Of a stretch of DNA of 64,000 bases, positions 33,357 through 45,654 are shown piece by piece (within the stretch, counting starts at the first letter, position 1; every line of letters begins with the position of its first letter). The notes under the pieces are model-generated. The model searched no databases, was not told where the DNA came from, and saw only the letters and a program-made list of their open reading frames with translations. A program made the position numbers and the translations under genes. Source of the DNA: Zea mays (taxonomy: Eukaryota > Streptophyta > Magnoliopsida > Poales > Poaceae); the NCBI RefSeq assembly GCF_902167145.1, contig NC_050098.1, positions 15,458,501-15,522,500 on the forward strand, given 5' to 3'.

Positions 33357-36300
33357 TGTAACACCCGGTTTTAAGGAACAAAGCCGGGTGCATCTCATAC
33401 ATGCGCCAAGAAGACAACATATATAATAACAGAGTGTATAGAGATAAATGTCATAAAACATCAGAGTATTTATTACATAGCGGAAGACTTATTACAAAAT
33501 AAAGGAATAAATGTAAAATGAACTAAGGATCGTCGGCGCCAATGTCGACTGAGAAACGCCACCTAGATCAAGTCGAAAGCCTCGGTGTTAGGCGGCTCCT
33601 CTTCGACCACCTGTCCTTCTCCTGTGGGGGGGTGTGAGACAGCAAGAGTGAGCTCACATACGTTCATGGCTCAACAAGTCGTGGGGAATAATGTGGCATG
33701 AACTCACCAAAGGTGGGAGTTCATGTAGTGTAAGGCTGATCAATGAAATAAAGGCTGAAGCTGAGCATTGCTTTTAGAAGTTGGTCAAAATTTTATTAGC
33801 AATTACTAAGTGTAAGTAAATACCAAACCATAGTAATAATAAATAAAAGTAATGGTAAAATAAACCCAAATGCAATGATATGACAAATTAAGTTTAGGTT
33901 CCATAAATTAATCATGTGAGTGTCCGAGCCGCTCATGACCGTGAGCACGGCTAGTATACCAGTTTTACACTCTGCAGAGGTTGCGCATCTTTACCCACAA
34001 GTCGTGTTACCCATTTGCCACGGAGTTGATCAGACTCCATACACCTCTACCAAGGAAGCGAGGCAGGGTACCACTACGAGGCCTTTACAAAGTTCCACTA
34101 GCTTCAGACTACCCGCTACAGTTTATAGGAAGCTCCAGTGCAGGGTTCTTGCCTGACCGCCATCGCAGCAAAATCAACCCAAGGACCTCCCTACACCGAC
34201 CACTCCCCTACTGCCCTTGCCCCTTTCGGGTAAGGTAGCCCTCCACTAGCTTTCCTAGTTAATCAGCCAAGGGCGTCCCATTAAACCCTTGTGGTAGCAC
34301 TGTTTTCCCGGGTGGTTCTCCATGTTCCCATTAACATAATGATCTTAACATGAACATTAAAATAAAACAGATAATAAAAAGTATAACAATGAGTGAGGAA
34401 TATCTCTATACCCAAATCCACATAAAGCAATAGCATGAACTACCCAAAACTTTAGTAGTAAAACCAGGGGTGAAACAAGGTATAAAGATAGTCAAAATCT
34501 AGGGTATCCTATTGGGTCCCATCAAAATTAACCTATGCAGATCATTATGAATAATAAGAACATGAATGGGTAAAAGAAGTGATCAAGGGCACAACTTGCC
34601 TTCAATGAGCTCCTGCTCAGCTACTTCTACTTGTTGAACCTCAGATTCCACAGTGGCTTGCTCGTCTACTCGCATCAACACAATACATACATAGCATAGC
34701 ATAAATTAACATCACATCAAACATGTAAATAAAATATACAGTAATAAACTAGACATTAAATATGATCATAGGAACTAGAATTAATAATTTTGGAGTTATA
34801 TATTTTAAGTTATGGATTTTCTAATGTTTTATGTGCTTAATACAAGATTAAGTGCTAGATAAATTTTAAATCATCTTTCATGTTAAAACAAAGACACTAA
34901 TGGTTAGACAATAATATTATAAAAATTTAGGAACTGGAATGGATCAATTTGGAGTTTATATGAATTTTCTACAATTTAAACAAGTTCTAGCAATTATTTT
35001 TGTACTAAAAATACATTTCTGATTTATTTTCTCTGGTTTTATAATTCCCTGGAGTGGGCCTCAATTCTTAGAACACGCAGGGGTCCTAGCGCAAAGTGTC
35101 CCGAGACACAGCAAAACCGGGTCGTGGACTGCGGGTTTATTAACAACTCTTCCAGGGGCTCTTTTACAAAATGTTCAAGGCGAAAGGGTATCGGATAATA
35201 TCGACCGTCCGATTAGAATTCACGCGTCCAGATTAAATCAACAGACGCGCGAACCGGTACGCCAAGGGATCCACACGATCTAAGATCAACGGTCACCCTT
35301 TAATGAATACAGAGGCAAGCGCCTATCGTCCGATTCGAGATCGACGGTCCGAACGAAGGGAGTATCACTGATCTAATCAGAACCGTCAACCCGAGATCCT
35401 ACGGTCAGGATCAAACTAGCCGAACCGGTAACCTAGCGTCTAATCTCAGCCATCCGTCGTCTGATCTACGGTTTCCGTTAACGCCCTGCCCTCAGGTTAC
35501 CCCTACGGCGGCGCCGCCCTCAATTCACGGCGAACCTCGCCGGTGAAATCCCAATCAAGTGTTCCAGTGCCCTAAACTCCATCCCGACAGGTGCTACGCG
35601 CGATAGGGACTAATTCAAATACATGGGAGGAGTTCATACCGTGAATGACGCGGTGTAGCGCCCTGCCTACGGCGCACGACGGATTACCAACTCCGGCGAG
35701 GGATTCACACGGTCTCCGGTCACCACCGGCCGATTGCGCCCACGAACGGCTTCTTTGCGGGCAGATCGGGCCACGGAGAACCAGCTTCGGGCCAAGGTTG
35801 GGCTACGGGCAGCAATCAACGGCGGCGGGTGTTCCCTGTGCGTAACACGGCGGCGCGGCTGTTTAAGATGGCGCAGTGGACGCGGATGAAGTGGAATGCG
35901 AGGGGAGCGTGGTCAAGGGAACTCTTATGGCCCCAATCCCCGTCCGGTCTTGTGCCCGCTAGCTCCGCAACCCTCGGCGCGGAAGCTACGGTCGCCCGCC
36001 ATGCACGGAGGTTTGGTTGAAGATGGCGCTGACTACGGGGGCCCACCGGTCAGTGGTGGAGAAACGGGGCACGCTATGGATGGCTGGTGCATGGGGTAGG
36101 GATGTCAGCGCCCGCAGCGCATGTAGCTGGGCCGCGCGCGGAGAGAGAGGTTAGATGGGCCGCGCCAGGAGGATTAGGCCCAAGCCGAGGTCTGCTGTCC
36201 TTTTTCTTTTTTTTCCTATTTTCAATTCCCAATTTGAATCTCAAGTATGGCTTTGAATTTTGTACTCAAATTAAAGATAGATTTTAATCCTACCAATATG

Positions 36301-36617
36301 ATTAAGTTTATGTACTTATAAATTTTGTTTTATATTTTATATAATTTCTTTTTTTTGTGTCATTTCCAATTTCCCTAAGTTGTGCCTTTGGGATAAATCT
36401 AAATTCTCACATCATTATTATATTTTTATTAGTGTCACTTTTATTGTATTTCAATGCACAAACAAAATCCAATATGATGCAATGATTTAATTGTTTCTTA
36501 GTAAGGACTTACTCATTTTTAAACATGGTCAGTCACATGTGATGATAAATGGAGATGCACACACATTCAAAGGAGACAATTCCTCCTTTTATTCTTCCTT
36601 ACAATTTGAGTATTACA
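33357..36617 (-). repeat. 5' LTR of the minus-strand Tekay-like element (intact)
   Basis: 3,261 bp. Plus-strand reading TGTAACACCCGG...GAGTATTACA, followed by the duplication GGCGC (36618-36622). It serves as reference for the split 3' LTR. Confidence 0.93.
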
Positions 36618-37168
36618 GGCGCCTGCCACGCTTAGGTTATCTTAGCGATAAGGAGTCCAGGTCTGAGATATTGGACAATTAAGGCCCATAGCGTGGCAGC
36701 AGTCGGCATATGCTACGGAGTTGGTGGTGGTGTTGTGTCGCTTCGGCGGGTCCAAGGGTGGGAAGGCACTCGCATTCTCTCGTCCTTCTCGGACTAACGC
36801 CTGGTGCGGGTGCCTCTTGGTTTGGAGCTACTCCGGCTAGGCTTCTTTCTCCGCTTGCATGCTCTCTCCCTATGCATCTAGCGGTATACTACCTATGTCG
36901 CCACCAGATGCCCAGGTCTTCATCGTATCCTTCTCCGGCAACGAACAGATATGCCCGCCTCTTCCCTTCCCCTCCTGCTCTACAAAACCTTGGAAGTGGG
37001 GGAGGCGAAGGATGTGAGTCTCTGATTTGTTGCCTATGGTACCTGTGCGTTCATATAAAATATTATAAGAAGAGTGGAGACAACCAATAAAAAATCTTGA
37101 GATATTTTTGGTGGATAATTTACATGGATATTGTTATGAGCCGTTGCAACGCACGGGTAACCGACTAG
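36618..37168 (+). mobile_element. 3' part of a Helitron, ending CTAG at 37165-37168
   Basis: The end GAGCCGTTGCAACGCACGGG...GACTAG, with a CCGT/ACGG hairpin about 10 nt before the terminal CTAG and a T following, fits the Helitron 3' rule (hairpin, CTRR, insertion before T) and the maize Helitron 3' style. Inside is a perfect 10-bp inverted repeat (CTGCCACGCT with AGCGTGGCAG, about 36623 and 36690) and a GC-rich stretch (about 36700-37010) that could be a captured gene piece. The left end is cut by the Tekay-like insertion. Confidence 0.55.
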
Positions 37169-37356
37169 TATATATTAAAGCACCAGTTTCAACGGTCGTT
37201 TCACGTCATATTTTTACAAACAACTCCTTCTATTGTTTGAAATGACCCACAAGACACATTCTCTTCACATCGATCGCATCTAATCCAATTCGTCTATCCA
37301 CTCCCCGGCCTCAGTGAATCCGCGCCCCACACAACGAGCGAGCGCCATAGTCACCC
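37169..37356. other. Flank between Helitron end and Sirevirus
   Basis: 37173-37225 resembles 13573-13625 (TTAAAGCAC..., TTTCAACGGTCGT, TTTTTACAAA). It may be the 5' end of another Helitron or a shared repeat. It ends at the CACCC duplication (37352-37356). Confidence 0.35.
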
Positions 37357-38888
37357 TGTAAGTGCAATCAACCCTAATTGAGGGTTTTGGTGATTAAATG
37401 ACAAAACAAACAGAGATTCTAACAAGTTTTCTCCTAGCATGTATACAGTTATTCTATAGACAGGAGAAGCACAGATCTGATGAGTATACAAATGTAAAAG
37501 CACATCGGATTAAAATTCTACATCATATAGCGTGCTCCAAGTACTTGGAAACAACGACAGTTTGCATTTTATAATTCTTGAGTTATAGAAATCACCGTTC
37601 AATTAAGAGGGATCCGCAATAAGATTAAGTAAGTAATGCGATGAGCTCAGTTCAAACCCCTTCAAAATCTCTAAGAGGACATTTTCTAGATCATGAATGC
37701 CTTGGAAAAACCACTTTTACTCCCCACTAAAGTTTCACCTTGGTTCACCTTAGTTTTCTCAAAAACTTGTTCTTCAGTTTCAAAAACCGGTTCAACCGGA
37801 CCTAAAACTGGTTCAACCGGTTTCTGAACTGTTCCTTCTATCACCTCTGTCTTGCCAGTCTGCCAGTCAAAAGCTGTCAGAAAAAGTCGTGTGCAGAGTT
37901 TTTCAAAACCGGTTCAACCGGATTTGAGTCCGGCTCAACCGAATTCAAGGTCGGTCGAGTCTCCAGCTGAGTACCTCAGTGAACCGAGATCTCCCTGGTG
38001 GAAACCGGTTCAAGAACCGGTTCAACCAGTTTTTGGTCCACTTCTCCCAATGGCTGCTAGCTTTTGGGGGATCCTTTAAATACCCCCCACACTCTCTCTC
38101 TTCATTCACTTCTGCTCTCTCCATGATTTCTTGGCTGACCAATCTCCAAACAAGGGTATTCAATTCACCTCTCACACCCGAAATCGCATCCCCTTCAATC
38201 GTTTGAAGGATCCTTGGTGTGAGGTGAAGTCGATCTAACACACTGTTGATTTCATCTTGATTCTCCTATTCTCTTCATTCTTGAGCTCATTGCAAACTTA
38301 ACCTTGTGCGGATTTGTTACTCTTGGAACCTTGCGTTCCTTGACGGATAGAGGTTGCTTGGGAGTCTCCAAATTTGTGGATGACCCCAAGAAGTTTGTAT
38401 CACCCGCTCTTTGAGCAAATTTGAGAAGAGATTGCCTTGACCTTGGTGGTCGGCTTATGGAGGATTAGGGTTGGAAAAGACCCGGCCCTTTGTGGGCTCC
38501 TCAACAAGGAGTAGGACACCTTTTGTGGTGGTTGCCAAACTTCAGGTTAAATCATGTGTTCTTGTGTGTTCTTGATAAGTGTTTTAATTTGTTGGTTAGT
38601 TCATATTCGATTATATTGTGTGCAAATCGTGTGAAAACAATTCATACCGATTTGTCATCGATTCGAGTGGATTTTCTCTAGGGCAAGTATTTAGCAAATT
38701 CTCTCACTACTTCGTCACATTTGTTTAACTGTTTATCTAATCTAAGTTGAGCAGGTTCAAACTTGTTCAGTTGTAAACAAAATCAACTGAACCGGTTTGC
38801 ACCAGTGCAACTTGAATATGACACTATCTCGAAGTTTTTAGTGGAAAATTTTAGGTGTACCCTATTCACCCCCTCTAGGCTACTTTCA
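37357..38888 (+). repeat. 5' LTR of the Sirevirus
   Basis: TGTAAGTGCA...CTACTTTCA. It contains an array of AACCGG/CCGGTT motifs (about 37785-38030) just upstream of a TTTAAATA TATA-like box (38075-38082) and a CT-rich initiator region. Confidence 0.92.
38075..38082 (+). promoter_or_regulatory. LTR TATA-like box of the Sirevirus
   Basis: TTTAAATA followed by CCCCC and CT repeats; the same box is at 48667-48674 in the 3' LTR. Confidence 0.6.
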
Positions 38889-38890
38889 AT

Positions 38891-38902
38891 TGGTATCAAA
38901 GC
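38891..38902 (+). other. PBS of the Sirevirus
   Basis: TGGTATCAAAGC, one base off the initiator-Met consensus TGGTATCAGAGC. Confidence 0.85.
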
Positions 38903-38943
38903 TTCGTACCTCGTTTTACGCTTAACCGCGTGAGGAAACGATC

Positions 38944-41427
38944 ATGTCTACTCAAAGGGACCATGTGGATCCTCTCCTCAAGGAAATCCCCATCACATCT
39001 TTCGGTGAGGAAATAGATCCCAAGGTCCTCGACCTCGCCATGAAGATTGCCGAGAAGATGTTCCTCAAAATGAAAAAGGAAGATGCTAAGAAAAGGGAAG
39101 AAGAAGAAGAATCAAGAAGAAAGGCCAAAGAAGACAAAGGAAAGGGAAAAATTGAATACAATGATGACCTAGTGGAACTTTTGGTGTCAAAGGTGATGAG
39201 CAAGGTAAGTCTCAACACCGAAGGATCATCTACCAAAAGTAAAGGTAACGAGTTCAACAAAGTTCAATTTGATTATTCTAGAAATTTTATTCCCAACTTC
39301 TCTTCTGCCCCACTTGGAAAGTTACCAACTCTTAGTGAGTTGAACTATGACGAGTGGGCCGATAAGATGAAGTCGCATTTAATCGGTGTACATCCTAGTC
39401 TTTGGGAGATTGTCAATATAGATATGTATAAGCCCGCCCAAGGAGAAGAGATGACTCCGGAAATGATGCAAGAAGTACACCGCAATGCTCAAGCAGTGAG
39501 CATAATAAAAGGAAGTCTTTGTCCGGAAGAATACCGGAAAGTCCAAGGAAGAGAGGATGCTCGTGACATTTGGAACATTCTCAAAATGTCACATGAAGGA
39601 AACCCAAAGCTAAGAGACATAGAATTGAAGCTTTGGAGAGTGAGCTTGCTCGATATGATTGGACTAAGGGTGAGTCACTTCAATCACTCTTTGATCGGCT
39701 AATGGTGTTGGTCAACAAAATAAGAGTGCTTGGAAGTGAAGATTGGAGTGACTCCAAGGTCACTAGACTGTTTATGAGAGCATACAAAGAAAAGGACAAG
39801 AGTCTAGCAAGGATGATAAGGGACCGTGATGACTATGAGGAAATGACACCTCACCAACTATTTGCAAAAATTGAATAACACGAGTCTGAAGAAGCCCCAA
39901 TCAAGACAAGAGACACTCATGCCTTGATCTCAAATGAACAAGATTCCCCCAAGAAGAACAAAGACCACAAGACAAAGAAAGTGGTCGAAACATCAAGTGA
40001 TGAAGATAGTTCAAGTGATGAAGACACAGCTATGTTCATCAATACCTTCAAGAAGTTTGTGAGGAAAAATGATAAGTATCAAAGAAAAGGGCATGTTATG
40101 AATGTGGCCAAACTGGTCATTTCATAGCGGATTGTCCAAACAAAAAGGAACAAGAAGCCAAGAAGGAATACAAAAAGGATAAGTTCAAGAAAGGGGCAAG
40201 AACAAGGGACATTTCAAGAAGAAGAAATATGGTCAAGCCCACATTGGTGAAGAATGGAATTCCGATGAAGAGAGTTCTAGCTCCGAAGAAGAGGAAGGGG
40301 TGGCAAACGTCGCCATCCAATCTACTTCAAGCTCGTAGCTCTTCACCAACCTCCACGACGACTCCTACACTCCAACTTGCCTCATGGCAAAAGGAGAGAA
40401 GGTAACTTTATTTAGTGATGATTTCACAAATGATGATGATGAACAAATTGCCATGAAAAATAAAATGATTAAAGAATTTGGTTTAAATGGATATAATGTT
40501 ATCACTAAATTAATGGAGAAGCTAGATAAAAGAAAAGCAACTCTTGACGCTCAAGAAGACTTGCTCATCCTTGAAAAGGAGAGAAACCTAGAGCTTTAAG
40601 AATTGCTATTCAATAAAGATAAAATGCTAGAAGCCTTGACTAAGGAAGTATCTTTAGTCAAGATAACTATAGAGGATAAGGAGAAAGAAATGACAAATAT
40701 GAAAACCTCTATAGTTAATCTTGCAAATGAAAAGGATGCACTTGAATCAAGCATGTTAAGCTTGACTGTCCAAAATCAAGAACTTCAAGTGCAACTTGAA
40801 AATTGCAAGAACCTCAATGCTTCATCTTTATTGATTGAATCTAAGTCTAGCCCCTCAAATAATGCCGTTTGTAAACATTGTGTAAAATATCATGCTTCTT
40901 GTTGTTTGACTAACCATGCAAGGAAGAAAAGCCCATAGGTTAAAGTCAAAGAAATATTGAAGAGATGCTCTAGCAATGATGGGTTAAATAAAGTTGAACC
41001 CAAATACAAGTCCTTGAAGCCCAACAATGGAAAAATGGGGCTTGGGTTCAACTCATATAAGGAAAACCCTAGCATAGTGCATAAGGGGTGGAGATCCCCC
41101 AAGTTCATAGAGGGAACCACCCTATATGATGCCTTGGGGAGGATTCACTCCTCAAATGACAAGTCAACTCAAGTAAAGGTAAACTTGAGTTCCACAAAGA
41201 ATAAGATGAAGGAAGCATGTTCCACAAATGGAGAAAAATTTAATGCTCCCATTTCTCATTCTTATCTTTGTGATTATATGTTGACTTGGGATCCAGGGAA
41301 ATTGGTTGTTAAATATGTGGGTGCCTATACTAAGAGAAAAGTCATGAAAAGAAGTGTGTGGGTACCCAAGGCTATAACTAACACTGTAGGACCCAATTCA
41401 ATTTGGGTACCTAAAAGCATAGCCTAA
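38944..41427 (+). pseudogene. Sirevirus gag, frameshifted
   Basis: The ATG at 38944 opens a Lys/Glu-rich N-terminus and then the Copia gag core (LPTLSELNYDEWADKMKSHL...ARDIWNILKMSHEG), open to 39702. A frameshift near 39640 moves the continuation to another frame (39633-39878, stop TAA, then to 40127). The CCHC zinc knuckle (C-YE-C...GH...C) is legible at 40094-40135 in yet another frame. From 40384 to 41427 one frame is open except for a TAA at 40597-40599 and a TAG at 40936-40938. This part is coiled-coil rich and ends in the SIWVPKS-type linker before pol. At least two frameshifts and several stops make this copy gag-defective. Confidence 0.85.
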
Positions 41428-41434
41428 ATTTGTT

Positions 41435-44400
41435 TTGCAGGTCTACTCCTCTGGTGGGTCAAGCTGGGTGCTTGATAGTGGATGTACAAATCACATGACC
41501 GGGGAGAAAGACATGTTTCATTCCTTGCAACTAACTCAAGAAGCACAAGAAATTGTGTTTGGAGATAGTGGCAAGAGTAAAGTGATTGGTATGGGTAAAA
41601 TTCCTATCTCTGACCAACAATCACTTTCAAATGTTTTACTAGTTGATTCTCTAAGCTACAATTTGATGTCTGTTTCACAATTTTGTGGAATGAGATATAA
41701 TTGTCTATTTTCTGATGTGGATGTGAAGATCCTTGGAAGGGAGGATTCCTCAGTTGCCTTTACGAGTCGCTTGAAGGTCAAATTTTATCTTGTTGATTTC
41801 ACAACAAGTAAGGTGACGCCTGAGACTTGTTTAGTGGCAAAATCCAACAAGGGTTGGCTATGGCATCGCCGGCTAGCTCATGTCAGCATGAGGAATTTGG
41901 CCAAACTTCAAAAGGATAGTCACATCATTGGACTAACAAATGTTGTGTTTGAGAAAAATAGGGTCCATGGCGCATGCCAAGCAGGAAAGCAACATGGAGT
42001 CCCACATCAATCAAATAATGTGGTCACAACAAAGAGGCCTTTGGAGCTTCTTCATATGGACCTCTTCGGACCGGTGGCCTACATTAGTATTGGTGGTAGT
42101 AAGTATGGCTTAGTTATTGTTGATGATTTTTCTCGCTTCACTTGGGTTTTATTTTTGAGTGACAAAGGTGAAACCCAAGAGACCTTGAAGAAATTCATGA
42201 GAAGAGCTCAAAATGAGTTTGAGCTTAAAATCAAGAAAGTGAGAAGTGACAATGGGATAGAGTTCAAGAATATAGGTGTTGAAGAAATCTTGGGCGAAGG
42301 AATCAAACATGAGTTCTTGGTCCCCTACACTCCACAACAAAATGGTGTAGTGGAAAGGAAAAATAGAACACTAATTGAAGCCGCAAGAACCATGTTAGAT
42401 GAATACAAGACACCTGACAACTTCTGGGCTAAAGCGGTCAACACCGCATGTCATGCAATCAACCGGCTATATCTTCATAAGGTCTATAAGAAGACTGCTT
42501 ATGAGCTTATCACTGGTAACAAACCTAAAGTTGATTACTTTAGAGTATTTGGTTGTAAATGCTTTATTCTTAACAAGAAAGTCAAGAGCTCGAAGTTTGC
42601 TCCTAGGGTAGACGAGGGCTTCTTGCTTGGTTATGCATCAAATGCGCATGGATATCGTGTTTTCAACAATACCACCGGTCTTGTTGAAATAGCGATAGAC
42701 GTGACATTTGATGAGTCTAATGGCTCGCAAGGGCATATTTCTAATGACATTGCAGGAAATGAAGAACCACCTTGTGAGGCCATAAAGAAGCTTGCTATAG
42801 GTGAAGTGAGACCTCAAGAAAAGGATGATGAGGAAGGAACCTTGTGGATGATTAATGAGGTTTTTGATGTGGGCGCAAACGTGGTGGGTGATGGATCCTC
42901 CACCCAAGAAAACCCATCAACCTCAAGTCATCCAAGTCTTGAAGAAGTTCATCAACCCCAAAAGATGCTAACCATTGTGGAAGATGAACCTGAAAGTGTT
43001 GATGATGAAGTGCCTCTTGATCAAGTGGATGATGAGGAGGAGCAAATTCAAAGATAACCATCAGTGCCCCATCCTCGAGTCCACCATACCATCCAAAGAG
43101 ATCATCTAGTGGACAACATTCTTGGGAGTATCAAAAGAGGGGTAACAACTAGATCTCGTTTGGCAATTTTTTGTGAATTTTACTCGTTTGTTTCCTCTCT
43201 TGAGCCACTTAAGGTTGAAGAAGCGCTGGGTGATCCGGATTGGATAATTGCAATGCAAGAGGAGTTGAACAACTTCACCCGGAATGAAGTCTGGTCCTTA
43301 GTTCAAAGACCTAAGCAAAATGTGATTGAAACAAAATGGGTCTTTAGGAACAAACAAGATGAACATGGCGTCGTTACAAGAAACAAAGCACGGTTGGTTG
43401 CCCAAGGCTTCACTCAAGTGGAGGGACTTGACTTTGGTGAAACATATGCACCGGTAGCAAGGTTAGAGTCAATTAGAATATTAATTGCCTATGCTACTAA
43501 CCATGATTTCAAGCTGTACCAAATGGATGTCAAGAGCGCATTTCTAAATGGACCACTACAAGAGCGAGTCTATGCGGAGCAACCACTGAGATTTGAAGAT
43601 CCAAGAAAGCCTAACCATGTTTATCTACTTCATAAAGCGCTCTACAGGCTTAAACAAGCCCCTAGAGCTTGGTATGATTGTCTTAAAGATTTTCTAATTA
43701 AAAATGAATTTACAATAGGAAAAGCTGACTCTACTTTATTCACTCGCAAAGTTGATAATGAGTTATTTGTGTGCCAAATATACGTCGATGACATTATATT
43801 TGGTAGTACTAATGAGAAATTTTGTGAAGAATTTAGCAAGGTGATGACGAATAGGTTTGAGATGTCTATGATGGGCAAGCTCAAATACTTCCTGGGATTT
43901 CAAGTAAAACAACTCAAGGAAGGTACATTTCTATGCCAAACCAAGTATACACAAGACATGCTCAAGAAGTTTGGCATGGAAAAGGCAAAGCACGCCAAGA
44001 CACCAATGTCATCAAATGGACATCTCGACCTTAATGAAGAAGGTAAACTGGTAGACCAAAGATTATATAGATCAATGATAGGGTCACTGCTTTACTTATG
44101 TACATCTAGACCTGATATCATGTTAAGTGTTTGCATGTGTGCACGTTTTCAAGCTAATCCAAAAGATTATCATCTTGTTGCCGTTAAGAGAATCTTAAGA
44201 TACTTAGTGCACACCCAAAACCTAGGATTATGGTATCCTAAAGGCCCCCTTTTCGATTTACTTGGCTATTTTGACTCAGACTATGCCGGTTGCAAAGTAG
44301 ATCGAAAAAGCACTACTGGGACTTGCCAATTCCTTGGGCAGTCCTTAGTGTCATGGAGTTCAAAGAAACAAAATTGTGTTGCACTCTCCACTGCAGAAGC

Positions 44401-44734
44401 TGAGTACATAGCAGCTGGTGCATATTGTGCACAGTTGCTATTGATGAAGCAAACCCTTAGAGACTTTGGTTGTGAGTTTAATAAAATTCCATTGCTATGT
44501 GATAATGAGAGTGCCATTAAACTTGCAAACAATCCTGTGCAACACTCTAGAACCAAACATATTGATATTAGACATCATTTCTTGAGAGACCATGAAGCCA
44601 AAGGAGATATCGAATTATTTCATGTGAGCACTGAAAATCAACTAGTCGATATCTTCACCAAACCCCTTGATGAGACAAGGTTTTGTTTTCTAAGGAGTGA
44701 ACTAAATATCTTGGATTCTCGAAACATGTCTTAA
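41435..44734 (+). pseudogene. Sirevirus pol (protease, integrase, RT, RNase H) with one in-frame stop
   Basis: One frame runs from about 41435 to 44734, broken only by a TAA at 43055-43057 between integrase and RT. The first segment has the protease-like motif LDSGCTNHMTG, the GAG-pre-integrase motif HRRLAHVSM, and the DDE integrase (LLHMDLFGPV; RSDNGIEF; PQQNGVVERKNRT). The second has RT ([10 protein letters not shown], about 43783) and RNase H ([28 protein letters not shown]). Just before the protease, TTTGTTTTGCAG|G looks like a 3' splice site, and the frame differs from gag. Apart from the stop the enzyme domains look complete. Confidence 0.92.
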
Positions 44735-45654
44735 GAACTAAAATTTGAATAATGATTGATTGAAATAAAGTTGTTTTGTGAACAATATGACATGTGAAAT
44801 CTTGTTTTTATTGCTCAAACTATTCATGTCATAAATATTGCTTGCATTCTAAGCCTTATAGGGCTGATTCTGTAAACTAGTTGAGTAAACCGGCTGAGTA
44901 GGCCACTCAACCGGATTCTCTCTGGTAAGAACCGGTTTAAAAACCGATTGAACCAGTTTTGGTCACCTCTGAATCTGCGCAGTCTATCAGCTCCGCAGTG
45001 TGCGCCGTCAGTCTCACAGACTGTGATGTCAGTGTGCCAGGTTTTTTGCGCAGTCAGTCGTCGTTTTCTGCGCATTTACTATGCGGTCCGGTTGAACCGG
45101 TTGAATCGGTTTTGGTCAGTTTGACCAGCCGCTGCCTCCCCTTTTCTCTCCTCTCCTCCCCTCTTTCTCTCTTTACTCTTTCATTTATTACAGCCATCGA
45201 CGCCTTCACCCTTCTCTCTCCCTCTCTCAAAACCCACACTCCAGATCCCTCCCAAGCCATCAAATCTTTGTGGAGTTTGTTGGAGACTTGTTCCCCTCGG
45301 ACTCCTCCATCATCCCTACACTCTTCGTTGGAATTTTTGTGGTCGATTCGACAGATCAAGGTATTGTCTCATTTTCCCCATTTTTTTGACTCGATTCAAC
45401 ACCGTTCTTGATTATCTTATGTATCTTTTCAAGGATATTGTGTAGTTTAGGTGCTTGGCACACTTAAACTATTTTCATTGTCTCGAACATTGTTTGAGTT
45501 AAGTAGTTTGGTATTGTTCATTGTAGTTAAACCGCTCACATGAACGGTTGAAGTGCATGCTCAATATCATACGTGTCTTTCCTCAAACGTGTTCGTTAAA
45601 ATCCTTGAACATCGATTACCTCTCTCACCATATGTTCTTCTTTTTATCTTAAGG
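44735..45654 (+). promoter_or_regulatory. Leader of the env-like gene with LTR-like AACCGG block and a possible intron
   Basis: A cluster of AACCGG/CCGGTT motifs (about 44885-45115), TTTTGGTCA, then a long CT-rich tract and TTCATTTATTACAGCC repeats the order seen in the LTR promoter region. Further on, ATCAAG|GTATTG (45360/45361) and TTTTTATCTTAAG|G (45653/45654) have the form of an intron of 293 nt ending one base before the env-like ATG at 45655. Whether it is a promoter, a splice acceptor for a subgenomic RNA, or both cannot be told from sequence. Confidence 0.4.

Larger units (their letters stand above)
14410..36617 (-). mobile_element. Tekay/Prem1-like chromovirus (Gypsy), minus strand, hosting a nested relative
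   Basis: TSD GGCGC at 14405-14409 and 36618-36622. The 5' LTR (in element orientation) is 33357-36617 (3,261 bp). The 3' LTR is 14410-17375 plus 27927-28231 (3,271 bp), split by the plus-strand insertion at 17376-27921. Without the insert the element is about 11.66 kb. It has an initiator-Met PBS, gag-pol with one frameshift, a chromodomain-like C-terminus and a PPT. By eye the LTRs differ at roughly 1.1% of sites. One LTR end has mutated from TG to TC (14410). Tekay/Prem1 naming is from LTR length and chromovirus pol, unverified. Confidence 0.9.

Noticed and set aside
44959..45411. Open frame in the CT-rich leader of the env-like gene
   Set aside because: Low-complexity Ser/Leu/Pro from the pyrimidine tract; better explained as regulatory leader.
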